Positions 1 through 11,648 of a DNA stretch of 32,054 nucleotides are shown here, one piece after another. The stretch covers positions 1-32,054 of the forward strand of contig DAOUSQ010000001.1 of assembly GCA_030627145.1 (NCBI GenBank). Direction: 5' to 3'. Both the position numbers and the translations under genes were made by a program. The DNA comes from Syntrophomonadaceae bacterium. GTDB taxonomy: Bacteria; Bacillota_B; Syntrophomonadia; Syntrophomonadales; Syntrophomonadaceae. A model generated the notes under the pieces. It was not told where the DNA came from. It searched no databases and saw only the letters and a list, made by a program, of their open reading frames with translations. Numbering within the stretch: the first letter of the stretch is position 1; every line of letters starts with the position of its first letter.

Positions 1-5
1 AAATA

Positions 6-32
6 TTGAATAAAACTATTTTTTGTTATAAT
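6..32 (+). promoter_or_regulatory. Probable sigma-A promoter for the first gene
   Basis: A perfect -10 hexamer TATAAT lies at 27-32, preceded by TGT, so it has the TG of an extended -10. The best -35 match, TTGAAT at 6-11, leaves a short 15-bp spacer, so the promoter probably leans on the extended -10. The predicted start of transcription is near 39, about 30 nt before the gene. It suggests the first gene can be transcribed separately from genes upstream. Confidence 0.55.
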
Positions 33-69
33 GTAAATTTAGGTTTAATTTTCTAATAGAAGGGAAATG

Positions 70-804
70 ATGATAATAGTGAAAAAATTAGTTTTGTTTA
101 TGATGGTGTTTACATTAACATTCCTAATTTTCCCAGTATTTGCACTTGGGAGTGAAGCACAATGGGAGATAATATATAACGATAATAATGACAAGCTTGA
201 AGAAACAATAACTATTTATGGTGATGGAAATATTACGGTTGATACTAGTGAATGGGACGTATCTTCGTCAGCAGAGAAAACTACAATGCAGAGGGAAGTG
301 GCGAATTGGCAGGTTTATAATACTTTATCTGATAGACTTCCTGTTGAAGCAGAGGTTAAAGATTACATATTATTCAAATCAATTAGTTTAAAGGGATTGG
401 GAAATGCAATACAACCGCAGAGTTTATTTTCCCAGATTGTTTCACAAGACGGGATAAACCTGCGTATTACATTACCTGGTATCAAAAATGAAAGTAATGC
501 TGAACAAGTAGAAGATTTTACCTATGTCTGGCATTTATCTAAAACCAGTGATTTAGATAAAAAGCCAATGCTAAAAGTAAATACCTGGAAGGGATTTTTT
601 CTTGGATTATTCATTTTTATACTTGGATTTTTAATAATAGTGATAGTATTTCTTGTTCGCATGAGAAAAGTACACCGGTTAATTGAAGAAGAATATTCGA
701 TCGAGAGGGCGAAAGAAGAGTTACTTAAGGCAAATGAGGTTGTTAATGAACCAGAAAAATCAGACGAAATTGAAGAAAATATAAATAACACAGGAGAAAA
801 TTAG
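70..804 (+). CDS. Signal-peptide, single-pass membrane protein of unknown function
   Basis: I do not recognise this family. The protein of about 244 residues has a hydrophobic export signal after a short basic start (VKKLVLFMM..., cleavage possible after FALG near residue 27). An extracellular domain of about 145 residues follows, rich in alternating polar/hydrophobic stretches that suggest beta strands. One strong membrane helix spans about residues 175-197, then a basic stop (RMRKVHR) and an acidic, helix-prone cytoplasmic tail. ATG at 67, ATG at 70 and GTG at 79 are all possible starts; 70 is best spaced from AAGGG at 60-64. It has its own promoter, and rpoB has another promoter downstream, so it need not belong to the rpoBC unit. 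The layout (exported domain, one helix, charged tail) could suit a sensor or envelope-anchored regulator, but nothing in the sequence proves that. Confidence 0.8.
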   Translation: MIIVKKLVLFMMVFTLTFLIFPVFALGSEAQWEIIYNDNNDKLEETITIYGDGNITVDTSEWDVSSSAEKTTMQREVANWQVYNTLSDRLPVEAEVKDYILFKSISLKGLGNAIQPQSLFSQIVSQDGINLRITLPGIKNESNAEQVEDFTYVWHLSKTSDLDKKPMLKVNTWKGFFLGLFIFILGFLIIVIVFLVRMRKVHRLIEEEYSIERAKEELLKANEVVNEPEKSDEIEENINNTGEN

Positions 805-822
805 TATTTTTTTGCTATTTTC

Positions 823-851
823 TTGACTATTAAATGGTCTTGTGCTAACAT
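823..851 (+). promoter_or_regulatory. Strong sigma-A promoter for rpoBC
   Basis: TTGACT at 823-828, a 17-bp spacer and TAACAT at 846-851 match the vegetative consensus well. TGC directly before the -10 gives an extended -10. Transcription would start near 858, leaving an RNA leader of about 130 nt before rpoB. The same layout (TTGACT, 17 bp, TGC plus TAAnAT) recurs before the str cluster at 7976-8004. Confidence 0.75.
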
Positions 852-919
852 TAGTACTTGTCATTTAAACTATGTAATGTTTATTCTAATTAATAAATGC
901 TTAGTGTAAATTTATGACT

Positions 920-951
920 AGAAGCGAGGTTTAAGGTTAGGCCTTGCTTTT
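920..951 (+). promoter_or_regulatory. Stem-loop in the rpoB leader RNA
   Basis: AGAAGCGAGG at 920-929 pairs with CCTTGCTTTT at 942-951 (10 bp including two G-U pairs) around a 12-nt loop. The stem lies within the untranslated leader, about 25 nt upstream of the rpoB ribosome binding site. No T-run follows directly, so it is not a plain terminator; TTTT occurs only at 957-960. A role in translation control or RNA stability is inference. Confidence 0.4.
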
Positions 952-987
952 CACTCTTTTGGGAATAATTAAAAGAGGTGAATGTTA

Positions 988-3900
988 GTGGCACATATCG
1001 AACAATATGGAAATGCTAAAAGACTAAGTTACTCCCGTATAGAAGAGGCAATCGGTCTACCAAATTTGATTCAAGTTCAACTGAGTTCCTACAATTGGTT
1101 CCTTAAAAAAGGCTTACGAGAAGCTCTTCAGGAAGTATTCCCCATTTCAGATTTTACAGGAAACCTTGAGCTTGATTTTATTAATTATAGCCTGGGAGAA
1201 CCAAAATATCAGGTTCATGAATGTAAAGAACGAGATGTTAGTTACCAGGCTCCCCTCAAGCTCAAAGTAAGACTTACCGATAAGGAAAATGGGGAAATTA
1301 AGGAATCGGAGGTATACATGGGGGATCTCCCATTGATGACCGAAAAAGGCACCTTTATCATTAACGGGGCTGAACGTGTGGTTGTAAGCCAGCTTGTGAA
1401 ATCTCCAGGAGTATATTTCAATGAAAGAGTAGATGTAGCCGGAAAAACTTTATATGGCGCAACAGTAATTCCTAATCGTGGTGCATGGTTTGAGTTGGAA
1501 ATGGATAGTGCCGGTATAGTTTATACTAGAATTGATAAAACCAGAAAAATACCGGTTACAGTCCTTTTGAGGGCTATTGGTTATGAGAGCAATGAAGCTA
1601 TTTTAGAACTTTATGGTGATGATGAAACTATCGAAAAAACTCTGGATAAAGATGTCACCACTAATAAAAAGGAAGCTCTAATTGAATTTTACAGACGATT
1701 GAGACCGGGTGAGATGGCAACTGAAGATGCAGCTGAGCAACTTCTGAATAACTTGTTTTTTGATCCCCGTCGTTATGATATGGCTACAGTTGGAAGGTAT
1801 AAAGTCAACAAGAAACTTGGACTAAAGATTCCGGTTGAAGTAAGGCACCTTACTGTTGAAGATATAACCACAACTATTGCTTACCTGCTTAAATTAATAA
1901 AAGGTGAAGGTAAAACCGATGTAATAGATCACCTGGGTAATAGAAGGTTACGTTCTATTGGAGAACTTCTACAAAATCAATTTAGAACCGGATTGGTAAG
2001 AATGGAAAGAGTTGTCAGGGAAAGAATGAGCATTCATGATGTCGAAACTCTAACTCCCCAGGTATTGATAAATATTAGACCAATAACAGCAGCAGTCAAA
2101 GAATTTTTTGGTAGTTCTCAGTTATCACAATTTATGGATCAGACTAATCCTCTGGCAGAACTTACTCATAAAAGACGCCTCAGCGCTCTTGGTCCTGGAG
2201 GATTAACGCGTGAGAGGGCGGGTTTTCAGGTCAGGGACGTCCACCACTCTCATTATGGGAGAATATGCCCTATAGAAACACCTGAAGGTCCAAATATAGG
2301 GCTGATAGGATCACTTGCTATTTTTGGCCGGGTTAATGAGTTTGGTTTTATTGAAACACCTTACCGTAAAGTTGACAAAGAATCAGGCCGGGTGCTAAAC
2401 GAAATAGTATATCTCACTGCTGATGAAGAAGATGAATATATAGTAGCTCAGGCTAATGCTCCCTTGGATGAAAACGGTTATTTTAAAGAGGACAGGGTTG
2501 AAGTAAGGTGTTTTGAGGATATTTTGGAAGTTCCAGTAAACCGGGTAGATTATATGGATGTTTCCCCAAAGCAGGTTTTTAGTGTGGCTACTTCTTTAAT
2601 TCCTTTTCTAGAGCATGATGATGCAAACCGGGCTTTAATGGGGGCAAATATGCAAAGGCAGGCAGTACCAATTATAAAGACTGAAGCTCCAATAGTGGGA
2701 ACCGGATTGGAGTACAAAGCTGCCAAGGATTCCGGTGCAGTAGTAATTAGTAAAAGAGCAGGAGTAGTAAAGAGAGTAAGTGCTGATCGCATATTAATTG
2801 AGACAGATGATGGAACAGTAGATAAATACATGCTGCTCAAGTTTATTCGTTCTAACCAGGGAACCTGTTATAACCAGAGACCAATTGTAAAGGTGGGTGA
2901 GAGGGTTGAAGCAGATACTATTATTGCAGACGGACCAAGTACTGATAATGGGGAATTAGCGCTCGGAAGAAACCTTCTGGTAGCATTTATGCCATGGGAC
3001 GGGTATAACTATGAAGATGCTATCCTTATATCAGAGAAATTGGTTAAAGAAGATGTTTTCACATCTATTCATATAGAAGAATATGAATGTGAGGCTAGGG
3101 ACACTAAACTTGGACCTGAAGAGATTACCCGTGATATTCCCAATGTATCGGAAGATATGTTGAAAAATCTAGATAAACATGGGGTTATAAGAATCGGCGC
3201 AGAAGTGAGACCAGATGATATTCTCGTGGGAAAGGTTACTCCCAAGGGAGAAACTGAACTTACCCCAGAAGAAAGACTTCTTAGAGCTATTTTTGGTGAG
3301 AAAGCAAGAGAGGTAAGAGATTCCTCTTTACGTGTACCTCATGGTGAAGCAGGTAAGGTTGTTGATGTTAAGCGGTTTTCCTGGGAAAATGGTGATGAAC
3401 TTTCCCCTGGTGTAAACCAGCTAGTAAGGGTCTATATTGCTCAAAAAAGGAAAATATCCAAAGGCGATAAAATGGCAGGACGCCATGGTAATAAAGGCGT
3501 AATATCCAGAATTTTACCAGAAGAAGATATGCCATTTCTAGAAGATGGAACTCCTGTGCAGATAGTACTCAATCCGTTGGGGGTACCTTCTCGTATGAAC
3601 ATAGGACAAATTCTGGAATGCCACATGGGTTGGGCGGCTAAATCTCTAGGAATAAACATAGCTACCCCGATTTTCGATGGAGCAGTTGAAGAAGACATAT
3701 TTGCGAAGCTTAAGGAAGCGGGGTTACCGGAAAATGGTAAAGCTGTTTTATATGATGGCAGGACGGGTGAAAAATTTGATAACAAAGTGACAGTTGGGTA
3801 TGTATACATGTTAAAGCTTGCTCATCTGGTTGATGATAAAATTCATGCTCGGTCTATTGGACCATACTCACTGGTTACCCAACAACCTTTAGGCGGAAAA

Positions 3901-4365
3901 GCGCAGTTTGGAGGTCAAAGGTTCGGTGAAATGGAAGTATGGGCTTTGGAAGCTTATGGAGCAGCATACACTCTACAAGAAATCCTAACAGTTAAGTCCG
4001 ATGATGTGGTTGGCAGGTTAAAGACTTATGAATCTATAGTTAAAGGAGACAACATACCTGAAACGGGTGTCCCCGAAGGATTTAAAGTACTAATTAAAGA
4101 GCTTCAAAGTTTGGCTTTAGATGTTAGAATTCTTTCTGGGGATGATAGAGAAATCAGAATTAAAAATGTTGAAGAAGAAGTAAATGTAAAGGAAAAGGAC
4201 CGGGAATTAGGTTTGGAGTTACCTGAGAACACCATAGGTGTATCTAGTGGGGTTACTAACAAACACAAACAGGATTTGATTGATGAGGATAACGAAGGAG
4301 ATCTGGGCATAGAGGTTCGTGATGAATTAGATAGTGAAGTTAGTAGTCTGGCCGGTAAGAATTAA
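988..4365 (+). CDS. rpoB: DNA-directed RNA polymerase subunit beta
   Basis: Beta subunit of RNA polymerase, forming one side of the catalytic cleft with RpoC. At about 1125 residues it is near the usual Firmicute length. The rifampicin pocket is easily read: [20 protein letters not shown] starts at residue 375, with Gln381, Asp384, His394 and Ser399 matching the E. coli positions 513, 516, 526 and 531, so a rifampicin-sensitive allele is expected. Downstream are [11 protein letters not shown], the [13 protein letters not shown] block of the active-site region, and the C-terminal [24 protein letters not shown] clamp segment (given here in parts: [12 protein letters not shown] then [12 protein letters not shown]). 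An acidic tail of about 60 residues follows, common in Gram-positives. An ATG at 982 is in frame, but GTG at 988 is better spaced from AGAGGTG at 974-980. Rifampicin sensitivity is inferred from residues only. Confidence 0.97.
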   Translation: MAHIEQYGNAKRLSYSRIEEAIGLPNLIQVQLSSYNWFLKKGLREALQEVFPISDFTGNLELDFINYSLGEPKYQVHECKERDVSYQAPLKLKVRLTDKENGEIKESEVYMGDLPLMTEKGTFIINGAERVVVSQLVKSPGVYFNERVDVAGKTLYGATVIPNRGAWFELEMDSAGIVYTRIDKTRKIPVTVLLRAIGYESNEAILELYGDDETIEKTLDKDVTTNKKEALIEFYRRLRPGEMATEDAAEQLLNNLFFDPRRYDMATVGRYKVNKKLGLKIPVEVRHLTVEDITTTIAYLLKLIKGEGKTDVIDHLGNRRLRSIGELLQNQFRTGLVRMERVVRERMSIHDVETLTPQVLINIRPITAAVKEFFGSSQLSQFMDQTNPLAELTHKRRLSALGPGGLTRERAGFQVRDVHHSHYGRICPIETPEGPNIGLIGSLAIFGRVNEFGFIETPYRKVDKESGRVLNEIVYLTADEEDEYIVAQANAPLDENGYFKEDRVEVRCFEDILEVPVNRVDYMDVSPKQVFSVATSLIPFLEHDDANRALMGANMQRQAVPIIKTEAPIVGTGLEYKAAKDSGAVVISKRAGVVKRVSADRILIETDDGTVDKYMLLKFIRSNQGTCYNQRPIVKVGERVEADTIIADGPSTDNGELALGRNLLVAFMPWDGYNYEDAILISEKLVKEDVFTSIHIEEYECEARDTKLGPEEITRDIPNVSEDMLKNLDKHGVIRIGAEVRPDDILVGKVTPKGETELTPEERLLRAIFGEKAREVRDSSLRVPHGEAGKVVDVKRFSWENGDELSPGVNQLVRVYIAQKRKISKGDKMAGRHGNKGVISRILPEEDMPFLEDGTPVQIVLNPLGVPSRMNIGQILECHMGWAAKSLGINIATPIFDGAVEEDIFAKLKEAGLPENGKAVLYDGRTGEKFDNKVTVGYVYMLKLAHLVDDKIHARSIGPYSLVTQQPLGGKAQFGGQRFGEMEVWALEAYGAAYTLQEILTVKSDDVVGRLKTYESIVKGDNIPETGVPEGFKVLIKELQSLALDVRILSGDDREIRIKNVEEEVNVKEKDRELGLELPENTIGVSSGVTNKHKQDLIDEDNEGDLGIEVRDELDSEVSSLAGKN

Positions 4366-4421
4366 TTCAGGGAAAAGTATAGTCTATTAAGCTAGTAATC
4401 TTCTGGAAGGGAGAGACTGAT

Positions 4422-7400
4422 TTGTTAGATGTTAATAATTTTGAGCGGATCAAAATAGCGCTTGCTTCTCCGGAACAAATACGCTCATGGAGCAGTGGAG
4501 AGGTAAAAAAACCAGAGACAATAAACTATCGTACTTTAAGACCGGAAAAAGAAGGCTTGTTTTGTGAAAAAATTTTTGGTCCTGTTAAAGACTGGGAATG
4601 CCATTGTGGGAAATACAAAAGAGTACGGCACAAAGGTATTGTTTGTGACCGCTGTGGAGTCGAAGTTACTACTTCAAAGGTAAGAAGAGAGAGAATGGGG
4701 CATATTGAATTAGCAGCTCCGGTCTGTCATATCTGGTACTTAAAAGGGATCCCAAGCCGTATGGGTTTATTATTAGATATGTCACCCAAGGTCCTGGAAA
4801 AAGTAGTATATTTTGTTAATTACATAGTAATTAATCCCGGGGACACACCTCTTTTAAAAAAACAGCTACTCAACGAACGCGAGTACAGGGAGAGCCTGGA
4901 GAAATACGGTGAAACTTTTCGGGCAGGTATTGGAGCAGAGGCTATCAAAATCCTGCTGGAAGATATAGAACTGGATAAAATGTCGCAAGAACTAAAAGAA
5001 GAGATAGCTTCTACTACAGGACAGAGGAAAAGCCGGGCAATAAAACGTTTGGAAGTTGTGGAAGCATTCAGATTATCGAGCAACGATCCTCAGTGGATGA
5101 TCATGGATGTTTTACCAGTTATTCCTCCGGATCTAAGACCTATGGTACAGTTGGATGGAGGTCGGTTTGCTACATCTGATTTAAATGACTTATACAGGCG
5201 TGTAATTAATCGTAATAACCGTCTTAAAAGGCTTTTAGATCTTGGAGCTCCAGATATTATTGTGCGTAACGAAAAAAGAATGCTGCAGGAGGCGGTTGAT
5301 GCCCTGGTAGACAATGGAAGAAGAGGGAGGCCGGTAACAGGCCCGGGGAATCGTCCTTTAAAATCATTAAGTGATATGTTAAAAGGAAAACAGGGTAGGT
5401 TTAGACAAAACCTTCTTGGAAAGCGTGTTGACTATTCAGGAAGATCCGTTATTATTGTTGGGCCAAAATTAAAAATGCACCAGTGTGGACTTCCTAAGGA
5501 AATGGCTCTAGAATTATTTAAACCTTTTGTTATGAAGAAACTGGTAGATCGCACAATAGCATCTAACATAAAGAGTGCAAAAAAAATGGTTGAGAGAGGA
5601 AGAGAAGAGATATGGGATATCTTGGCTGATGTCATCAAAGAACATCCAGTGTTATTAAACCGTGCCCCTACACTTCACCGTTTAGGTATACAGGCTTTTG
5701 AGCCAGTACTGGTTGAGGGGAGAGCTCTGCAACTTCACCCACTTGCTTGTACAGCCTATAATGCTGATTTTGATGGTGATCAGATGGCTGTCCATGTACC
5801 ACTTTCAGCTGAAGCTCAAACCGAAGCCCGGTTGTTAATGCTGGCTAGCAATAATATACTTAATCCCAAAGATGGGAAACCAGTAGTTACACCTACTCAG
5901 GATATGGTAATAGGTTTATACTACCTTACTTATATGAGTAAAGATGATTGGAATATTGAAAATCCAAAACAATTTTGTAATCCAGAAGAGGCTTTAATGG
6001 CCTATGAAGTTAATGTTATAGACCTACATGAAAAAATCAAAGTGAGAATGCGGTTGCCGCAAAAAAATGGGCAGTTCAAGGAAGAGATGGTAGAAACATC
6101 TGTAGGAAGGATAATAATAAATGAAATAATTCCGGATAGTCTCGGTTATTATAACGAGGTTATTGATAAAAAGAAACTGGGCAATATTGTTTATGAAGCG
6201 TACCGATTGGAAGGAAATGCCAAAACAGCAGAGATGCTAGATGGTATAAAAAGGTTGGGTTATAAATTCAGTACCAGAGCTGGAATAACTGTTGGAGTCA
6301 CTGATTTTAAAACACCAGATGCAAAAAGAAATATTCTAAGTGAAGCTGATAAAATGGTAACAGAGATAGAAGAAGATTTACAGGTGGGGTTAATAACAGA
6401 TGAAGAAAGACATTCCCAGGTTGTAGAGATATGGAATCAAGCAACCGACGATGTTACCGAAGAGCTAAAAAAAGCTTTACCCGAAGATAATCCGGTTTAC
6501 ATGATGGCTACTTCCGGTGCCCGTGGTAATTTCCAGCAGATTCGTCAGCTTGCAGGTATGAGGGGTCTTATGGCTGATCCTTCTGGTAAAATCATTGACT
6601 TACCGATTAAGGCTAATTTCCGAGAAGGGTTAACTGTTTTAGAATACTTTATTTCCACTCATGGAGCTAGAAAAGGGTTGGCTGATACTGCTTTGCGCAC
6701 GGCTGATTCTGGATACTTAACAAGAAGGCTCGTAGATGTTTCACAAGATGTTATTGTAAGAGAAGTTGATTGTGAATCCGTTGAGGGGATTTGGGTATCA
6801 AAGATTATGGAGGGTTCACAGTTAATAGAACCTTTGCACCAGCGAATTATAGGAAGAGTTTCACTTGATACAATTACTCATCCTGTAACGGGAGAAGTAC
6901 TGGTTGAAGAAAACCAGATGATAGATGATAATGCTGGATATGAAATAGAAAAAGCTGGTATTGAACGCGTAAAAATTAGATCTGTATTGACCTGTAAGAC
7001 ATGGCATGGGGTATGCCAGAAATGTTATGGACGTAACCTGGCAACCGGGTATACTGTAGAAATTGGTGAAGCGGTAGGGACCCTTGCTGCTCAGTCTATA
7101 GGGGAACCGGGAACCCAGTTAACTATGCGTACTTTTCATACTGGTGGAGTGGCAGGTGACGATATAACCCGAGGGCTTCCAAGGGTAGAAGAACTTTTTG
7201 AGGTTCGCAAGCCAAAAGGTCAGGCTGTAGTTGTTGAAGTATCAGGGAAGGTAAGATTTGCAGAGAATAAAGGCAGACGTGAAGTCGAAATACTAGGTGA
7301 GAATGATGAAGTACTAGGAGCATATCGTGTACACTATGGCTCCCGGCTTAAGTTTGCTGAAGGGGACTATGTTGAAATTGGTGATGCTTTAACAGAAGGG

Positions 7401-7928
7401 CCTTTGAACCCTCATGATATTTTAAAAACCAAAGGGCTGCAGGAAGTACAGAGATATCTTTTACAAGAAGTTCAAAAAGTATATCGTTCTCAGGGTGTTG
7501 ATATTAATGATAAACATATAGAAATAATAATACGCCAGATGCTCAAAAAGGTAAAAATTGAAGATCCAGGAGATACTTCCATGTTACCAGGGGCATTTGT
7601 AGATTTATCAACCTTTGAGGAGGAGAATTATAAAGTTATTAATTTAGGTGGCATGCCTGCAGTATGTTCGCCGATGTTATTGGGAATAACAAAGGCTTCA
7701 CTTAATACTGATTCATTCTTGTCGGCTGCATCATTCCAGGAAACCACCAAAGTGTTAACCGAAGCTGCGATAAAAGGGAAAATAGATAATCTTATTGGAT
7801 TAAAGGAAAATGTCATAATAGGTAAACTAATACCAGCAGGTACCGGGTATTCTATTTATCGAAAGACAAATATTTACGAAACTGCAGAGAGTGCAGAAAT
7901 AATAGAAGAAGAACAGATAAAAGAATAA
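4422..7928 (+). CDS. rpoC: DNA-directed RNA polymerase subunit beta'
   Basis: Largest RNA polymerase subunit, carrying the catalytic magnesium. The protein is 1168 residues. The N-terminal zinc site reads C60-x-C62 ... C75-x2-C78. The absolutely conserved NADFDGD motif is at residues 447-453, with Asp449, Asp451 and Asp453 as metal ligands. A second cysteine cluster ([14 protein letters not shown]) and the trigger-loop/bridge-helix region ([21 protein letters not shown] read in two pieces, [11 protein letters not shown] and [10 protein letters not shown]) follow. The start is TTG, 8 nt after GGAAGGGAGA. It lies 56 bp after rpoB with no terminator between them, so the two are co-transcribed. 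No break or insertion was seen. Confidence 0.97.
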   Translation: MLDVNNFERIKIALASPEQIRSWSSGEVKKPETINYRTLRPEKEGLFCEKIFGPVKDWECHCGKYKRVRHKGIVCDRCGVEVTTSKVRRERMGHIELAAPVCHIWYLKGIPSRMGLLLDMSPKVLEKVVYFVNYIVINPGDTPLLKKQLLNEREYRESLEKYGETFRAGIGAEAIKILLEDIELDKMSQELKEEIASTTGQRKSRAIKRLEVVEAFRLSSNDPQWMIMDVLPVIPPDLRPMVQLDGGRFATSDLNDLYRRVINRNNRLKRLLDLGAPDIIVRNEKRMLQEAVDALVDNGRRGRPVTGPGNRPLKSLSDMLKGKQGRFRQNLLGKRVDYSGRSVIIVGPKLKMHQCGLPKEMALELFKPFVMKKLVDRTIASNIKSAKKMVERGREEIWDILADVIKEHPVLLNRAPTLHRLGIQAFEPVLVEGRALQLHPLACTAYNADFDGDQMAVHVPLSAEAQTEARLLMLASNNILNPKDGKPVVTPTQDMVIGLYYLTYMSKDDWNIENPKQFCNPEEALMAYEVNVIDLHEKIKVRMRLPQKNGQFKEEMVETSVGRIIINEIIPDSLGYYNEVIDKKKLGNIVYEAYRLEGNAKTAEMLDGIKRLGYKFSTRAGITVGVTDFKTPDAKRNILSEADKMVTEIEEDLQVGLITDEERHSQVVEIWNQATDDVTEELKKALPEDNPVYMMATSGARGNFQQIRQLAGMRGLMADPSGKIIDLPIKANFREGLTVLEYFISTHGARKGLADTALRTADSGYLTRRLVDVSQDVIVREVDCESVEGIWVSKIMEGSQLIEPLHQRIIGRVSLDTITHPVTGEVLVEENQMIDDNAGYEIEKAGIERVKIRSVLTCKTWHGVCQKCYGRNLATGYTVEIGEAVGTLAAQSIGEPGTQLTMRTFHTGGVAGDDITRGLPRVEELFEVRKPKGQAVVVEVSGKVRFAENKGRREVEILGENDEVLGAYRVHYGSRLKFAEGDYVEIGDALTEGPLNPHDILKTKGLQEVQRYLLQEVQKVYRSQGVDINDKHIEIIIRQMLKKVKIEDPGDTSMLPGAFVDLSTFEEENYKVINLGGMPAVCSPMLLGITKASLNTDSFLSAASFQETTKVLTEAAIKGKIDNLIGLKENVIIGKLIPAGTGYSIYRKTNIYETAESAEIIEEEQIKE

Positions 7929-7975
7929 AATTAAACGATAAAATAACACAGGAAAAATTTTTGCTTAAGTGTTAG

Positions 7976-8004
7976 TTGACTGAGATGCTGCCAGGTGCTA
8001 AAAT
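7976..8004 (+). promoter_or_regulatory. Strong sigma-A promoter for the str cluster
   Basis: TTGACT at 7976-7981, exactly 17 bp, then TAAAAT at 7999-8004, with TGC before the -10 (extended -10). It lies in the 149-bp spacer after rpoC. Transcription would start near 8011, about 65 nt upstream of the L7Ae-like gene. No terminator separates it from rpoC, so read-through from the rpoB promoter probably adds to it. Confidence 0.75.
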
Positions 8005-8077
8005 ATCAAAGTGTGTGGCAAACAAGCTCTAATGGTGTATTGTTTTCAAGTTTTTTGTCGGGAGGAGGGTATTACTT

Positions 8078-8326
8078 TTGCCGTTAGAAGAGCTTAAGAA
8101 CAATAAAAAGATTATTGGTACAAAACAGGTAAAAAAAGCCCTGACCAGGGGTGTAGTTAAAAAAGTTTATATTGCCAGTGATGCTGAACCACATATTATT
8201 GAACCTACAAAAAAGTTATGCCAACAACAACAAGTTGAAATTGAAATGGTGGACAATATGGAAAATCTAGGAAAAGCATGTGGCATAGATGTGGGCTCAG
8301 CGACAGTAGCATTACTTGATGATTAA
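8078..8326 (+). CDS. ybxF: L7Ae-family K-turn RNA-binding protein (YbxF-like)
   Basis: Small 82-residue protein of the L7Ae/L30e fold, which in archaea and eukaryotes binds kink-turn RNA. Bacillus has the homologue YbxF at this same place before rpsL, and it binds K-turns and associates with ribosomes. Readable family features are the [11 protein letters not shown] start, [14 protein letters not shown], and the ending [15 protein letters not shown], which forms the RNA-facing loop. The start is TTG, 6 nt after a strong GGGAGGAGGG site. It is the first gene of the str cluster, directly behind a promoter and 20 bp before rpsL. Its exact role in the cell is not settled. Confidence 0.93.
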   Translation: MPLEELKNNKKIIGTKQVKKALTRGVVKKVYIASDAEPHIIEPTKKLCQQQQVEIEMVDNMENLGKACGIDVGSATVALLDD

Positions 8327-8346
8327 CTGGGGAAGGAGGTGTAGAT

Positions 8347-9209
<863 letters not shown>

Positions 9210-9399
9210 ATTAAGCGCTTCGCGCAATTAATAATTATGAATTTTTAATTTTTAATTAATGAGGAAAAAACTTACGTTCTTTATCATAACTCCTTATGAT
9301 AATAACGAAGTTATTATTAAATAGAAAAGATTAGGATGCTCCTAAATTTACATTAATTCAAAATATTAAATTTATAATTTAGATCCCGGAGGAATGTTA
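9210..9399 (+). other. rpsG-fusA spacer with two overlapping hairpins
   Basis: This 190-bp AT-rich spacer is long for the str cluster. TTATCATAA at 9281-9289 pairs perfectly with TTATGATAA at 9294-9302 around loop CTCC. ATAATAAC at 9299-9306 pairs with GTTATTAT at 9310-9317 around GAA. The two stems share 9299-9302, so only one can fully form. A stretch at 9252-9274 (TTAATTAATGA then GGAAAAA and CTTA) resembles 25214-25242 after rpmJ. I see no promoter of good quality, and no gene. Confidence 0.5.
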
Positions 9400-11484
9400 A
9401 TGGCCGACAAATCCAATTTAGCACTAATTAGAAATATTGGTATTATGGCGCATATTGATGCTGGAAAAACAACTACCACTGAAAGAATGCTTTTTTATTC
9501 TGGAAAAGTTCATAGAATGGGTGAGGTTGATAAAGGTACAGCAACAATGGACTGGATGAGACAGGAACAGGAAAGAGGTATTACAATTACTTCTGCTGCT
9601 ACTACGTGCATCTGGAAAAAACATGTCATAAATATTATCGATACGCCTGGCCATGTGGACTTTACAGTTGAAGTGGAGCGGTCACTAAGAGTGCTAGATG
9701 GAGCTATTGGTATATTTTGTGGGGTGGCCGGTGTACAACCGCAATCAGAAACTGTTTGGAGACAGGCTAATAGATACAACATTCCTCGTATTGCCTATGT
9801 TAATAAAATGGACAGAATTGGCGCCGATTTTTTTCGAGTAGTAAAGATGATAGAGAAAAATTTGGGAAGTGTGACTATGCCTGTACAACTACCCATAGGA
9901 GCAGAGGAGTCTTTTACTGGAGTTATTGACGTCATTCGACGCAAGGCCTATCTTTATAAAGATGATGAAGGTGAAAAATACCTGGAAAGAGATTTAAACG
10001 AAGAAGAGTTAATCGAAGCTGAAAAGTACAGAAATCACCTGTTAGAAAAAATTTCCGAATTTGATGATGAAATTTTGGAAAGGTATTTGGAAGGTGAGGA
10101 AATTTCAGACGATGATATTAAATGTTCTTTAAGAAGTCTTACAATCGCAGGTAAGGTAGTACCAATATTATGTGGTTCATCTTTTAAAAACAAAGGAGTT
10201 CAGATGCTCCTTGAGGCAGTTATTGATTACTTGCCTTCCCCGCTAGATATTCCTCCGGTTAAAGGTATTAACATGAGAACGGGGGAAGAAGTGGAAAAAA
10301 CTGCAGATTCAGATAAATCCTTGTGTGCACTGGCTTTTAAAGTGGTGGCTGATCCTTATGTGGGCAAGCTAACATACTTCAGGGTCTATTCGGGCAAAGT
10401 TAAGGCAGGCAGTTTTGTTATTAATAGCGGAAAAGAGAAAAGAGAACGAGTAACAAGGATTTTGAAAATGCATGCAAACCACAGGGAAGAAATTGAAGAA
10501 GCCTGTGCGGGGGATATTGTTGCGGGGGTAGGACTTAAGGAAACGGTAACCGGAGATTCACTTTGCTCAGAGGAAGAGCCTGTACTTTTAGAATCTATTA
10601 ATTTTCCTGAACCGGTTATTGATATTGCAATTGAACCGAAAACCAAGGCTGACCAGGATAGGATAGAAGAAAGCTTGCGCCGTTTAGGTGAAGAAGATCC
10701 TACATTTAAAACCAGGAATGATAAGGAAACCGGTCAATTGATTATTTCAGGAATGGGAGAACTACACCTGGATATTGTCATTGATCGTTTGCTCAGGGAA
10801 TTTAAAGTCAATGCCAATGTAGGTAAACCTCAGGTATCTTATAAAGAAACTATTAAAGAGAAGGCGCGTGCTGAGGCAAAATTTGAAAAACAAACAGGTG
10901 GTCGTGGTCAATATGCACATGTTATTTTAGAAGTAGAGCCCCTTGCTGAAGGAAAAGGAAAGCGGTTTATCGATAAAGCGAATCACGAAAACATACCTGA
11001 AGTATTTGTTTCGGCAGTAGAAACGGGAGTGAGGGAAGCTTTGCAGGCCGGTATACTTGCTGGATATCCTGTAGATGACCTGAAGATCAGCCTGATAGGT
11101 GGGTCATACCACGAAGTAGATTCAACTGAGCAGGCATTTAAAATAGCGGGGAGCATGGCATTAAAAGAAGTATTAAGCAGGGCACAGGCAGTTCTTCTGG
11201 AACCAATAATGGACATAGAGGTAATATCTCCGGAAGAATATATTGGAGATATAATAGCAGATTTAAATTCCCGCAGGGGTAGAATAGTTGGGTTTGAAGA
11301 GAATAGGGATAGTAAAATAGTGATAGCAACGGTACCACTGGCAGAGACCTTTGGATATGCAACAAGTTTAAGGTCAGTGAGCCAGGGAAGGGCGAGTTTT
11401 TCCTTGAATATTAAGAATTATGCCGAGGTACCAGAATCAAAATCCAGGGAAATAATAGCCAGGAGATATGGCTTACCAGTCTAA
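9400..11484 (+). CDS. fusA: Elongation factor G
   Basis: GTPase that drives translocation and, with RRF, ribosome recycling. The protein is 694 residues. G motifs are AHIDAGKT (17-24), [14 protein letters not shown] and NKMD; domain IV carries [10 protein letters not shown] and the tip [14 protein letters not shown]; domain V follows through RRYGLPV. ATG at 9394 is only 1 nt after GGAGG (9388-9392), whereas ATG at 9400 has a 7-nt gap, so 9400 is preferred. The stretch [21 protein letters not shown] and the [11 protein letters not shown] switch region differ from the Bacillus form and recall other EF-G subfamilies. Unlike the tightly packed genes around it, it has 190 bp before and 164 bp after. 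That it is the main EF-G is inferred from its place. Confidence 0.95.
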   Translation: MADKSNLALIRNIGIMAHIDAGKTTTTERMLFYSGKVHRMGEVDKGTATMDWMRQEQERGITITSAATTCIWKKHVINIIDTPGHVDFTVEVERSLRVLDGAIGIFCGVAGVQPQSETVWRQANRYNIPRIAYVNKMDRIGADFFRVVKMIEKNLGSVTMPVQLPIGAEESFTGVIDVIRRKAYLYKDDEGEKYLERDLNEEELIEAEKYRNHLLEKISEFDDEILERYLEGEEISDDDIKCSLRSLTIAGKVVPILCGSSFKNKGVQMLLEAVIDYLPSPLDIPPVKGINMRTGEEVEKTADSDKSLCALAFKVVADPYVGKLTYFRVYSGKVKAGSFVINSGKEKRERVTRILKMHANHREEIEEACAGDIVAGVGLKETVTGDSLCSEEEPVLLESINFPEPVIDIAIEPKTKADQDRIEESLRRLGEEDPTFKTRNDKETGQLIISGMGELHLDIVIDRLLREFKVNANVGKPQVSYKETIKEKARAEAKFEKQTGGRGQYAHVILEVEPLAEGKGKRFIDKANHENIPEVFVSAVETGVREALQAGILAGYPVDDLKISLIGGSYHEVDSTEQAFKIAGSMALKEVLSRAQAVLLEPIMDIEVISPEEYIGDIIADLNSRRGRIVGFEENRDSKIVIATVPLAETFGYATSLRSVSQGRASFSLNIKNYAEVPESKSREIIARRYGLPV

Positions 11485-11589
11485 GCAACCGATAAAGAGG
11501 AATAAGGGGTGAGGCATCAGAAGTTAAATATGTATTTTTTAAGACGCTAATAGAGAATTAAACTTCAGATGATTATTATGGCAAAGGGC

Positions 11590-11610
11590 AGTGACACCTT
11601 ATCCGTCACT
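11590..11610 (+). other. Stem-loop in the fusA-tuf spacer
   Basis: AGTGAC at 11590-11595 pairs with GTCACT at 11605-11610 around a 9-nt loop, about 22 nt upstream of the tuf ribosome binding site. No T-run follows. It may mark an RNA processing or regulatory site in the 164-bp fusA-tuf spacer, but a 6-bp stem is weak evidence. The rest of the spacer shows no gene and no clear promoter. Confidence 0.3.
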
Positions 11611-11648
11611 ACTAGAACTAAATTTTAAACAGAAAGGTGAGAGAGAAG

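Noticed and set aside
2107..2190. Possible rifampicin-resistance changes in RpoB
   Set aside because: All main resistance positions carry the sensitive residues.
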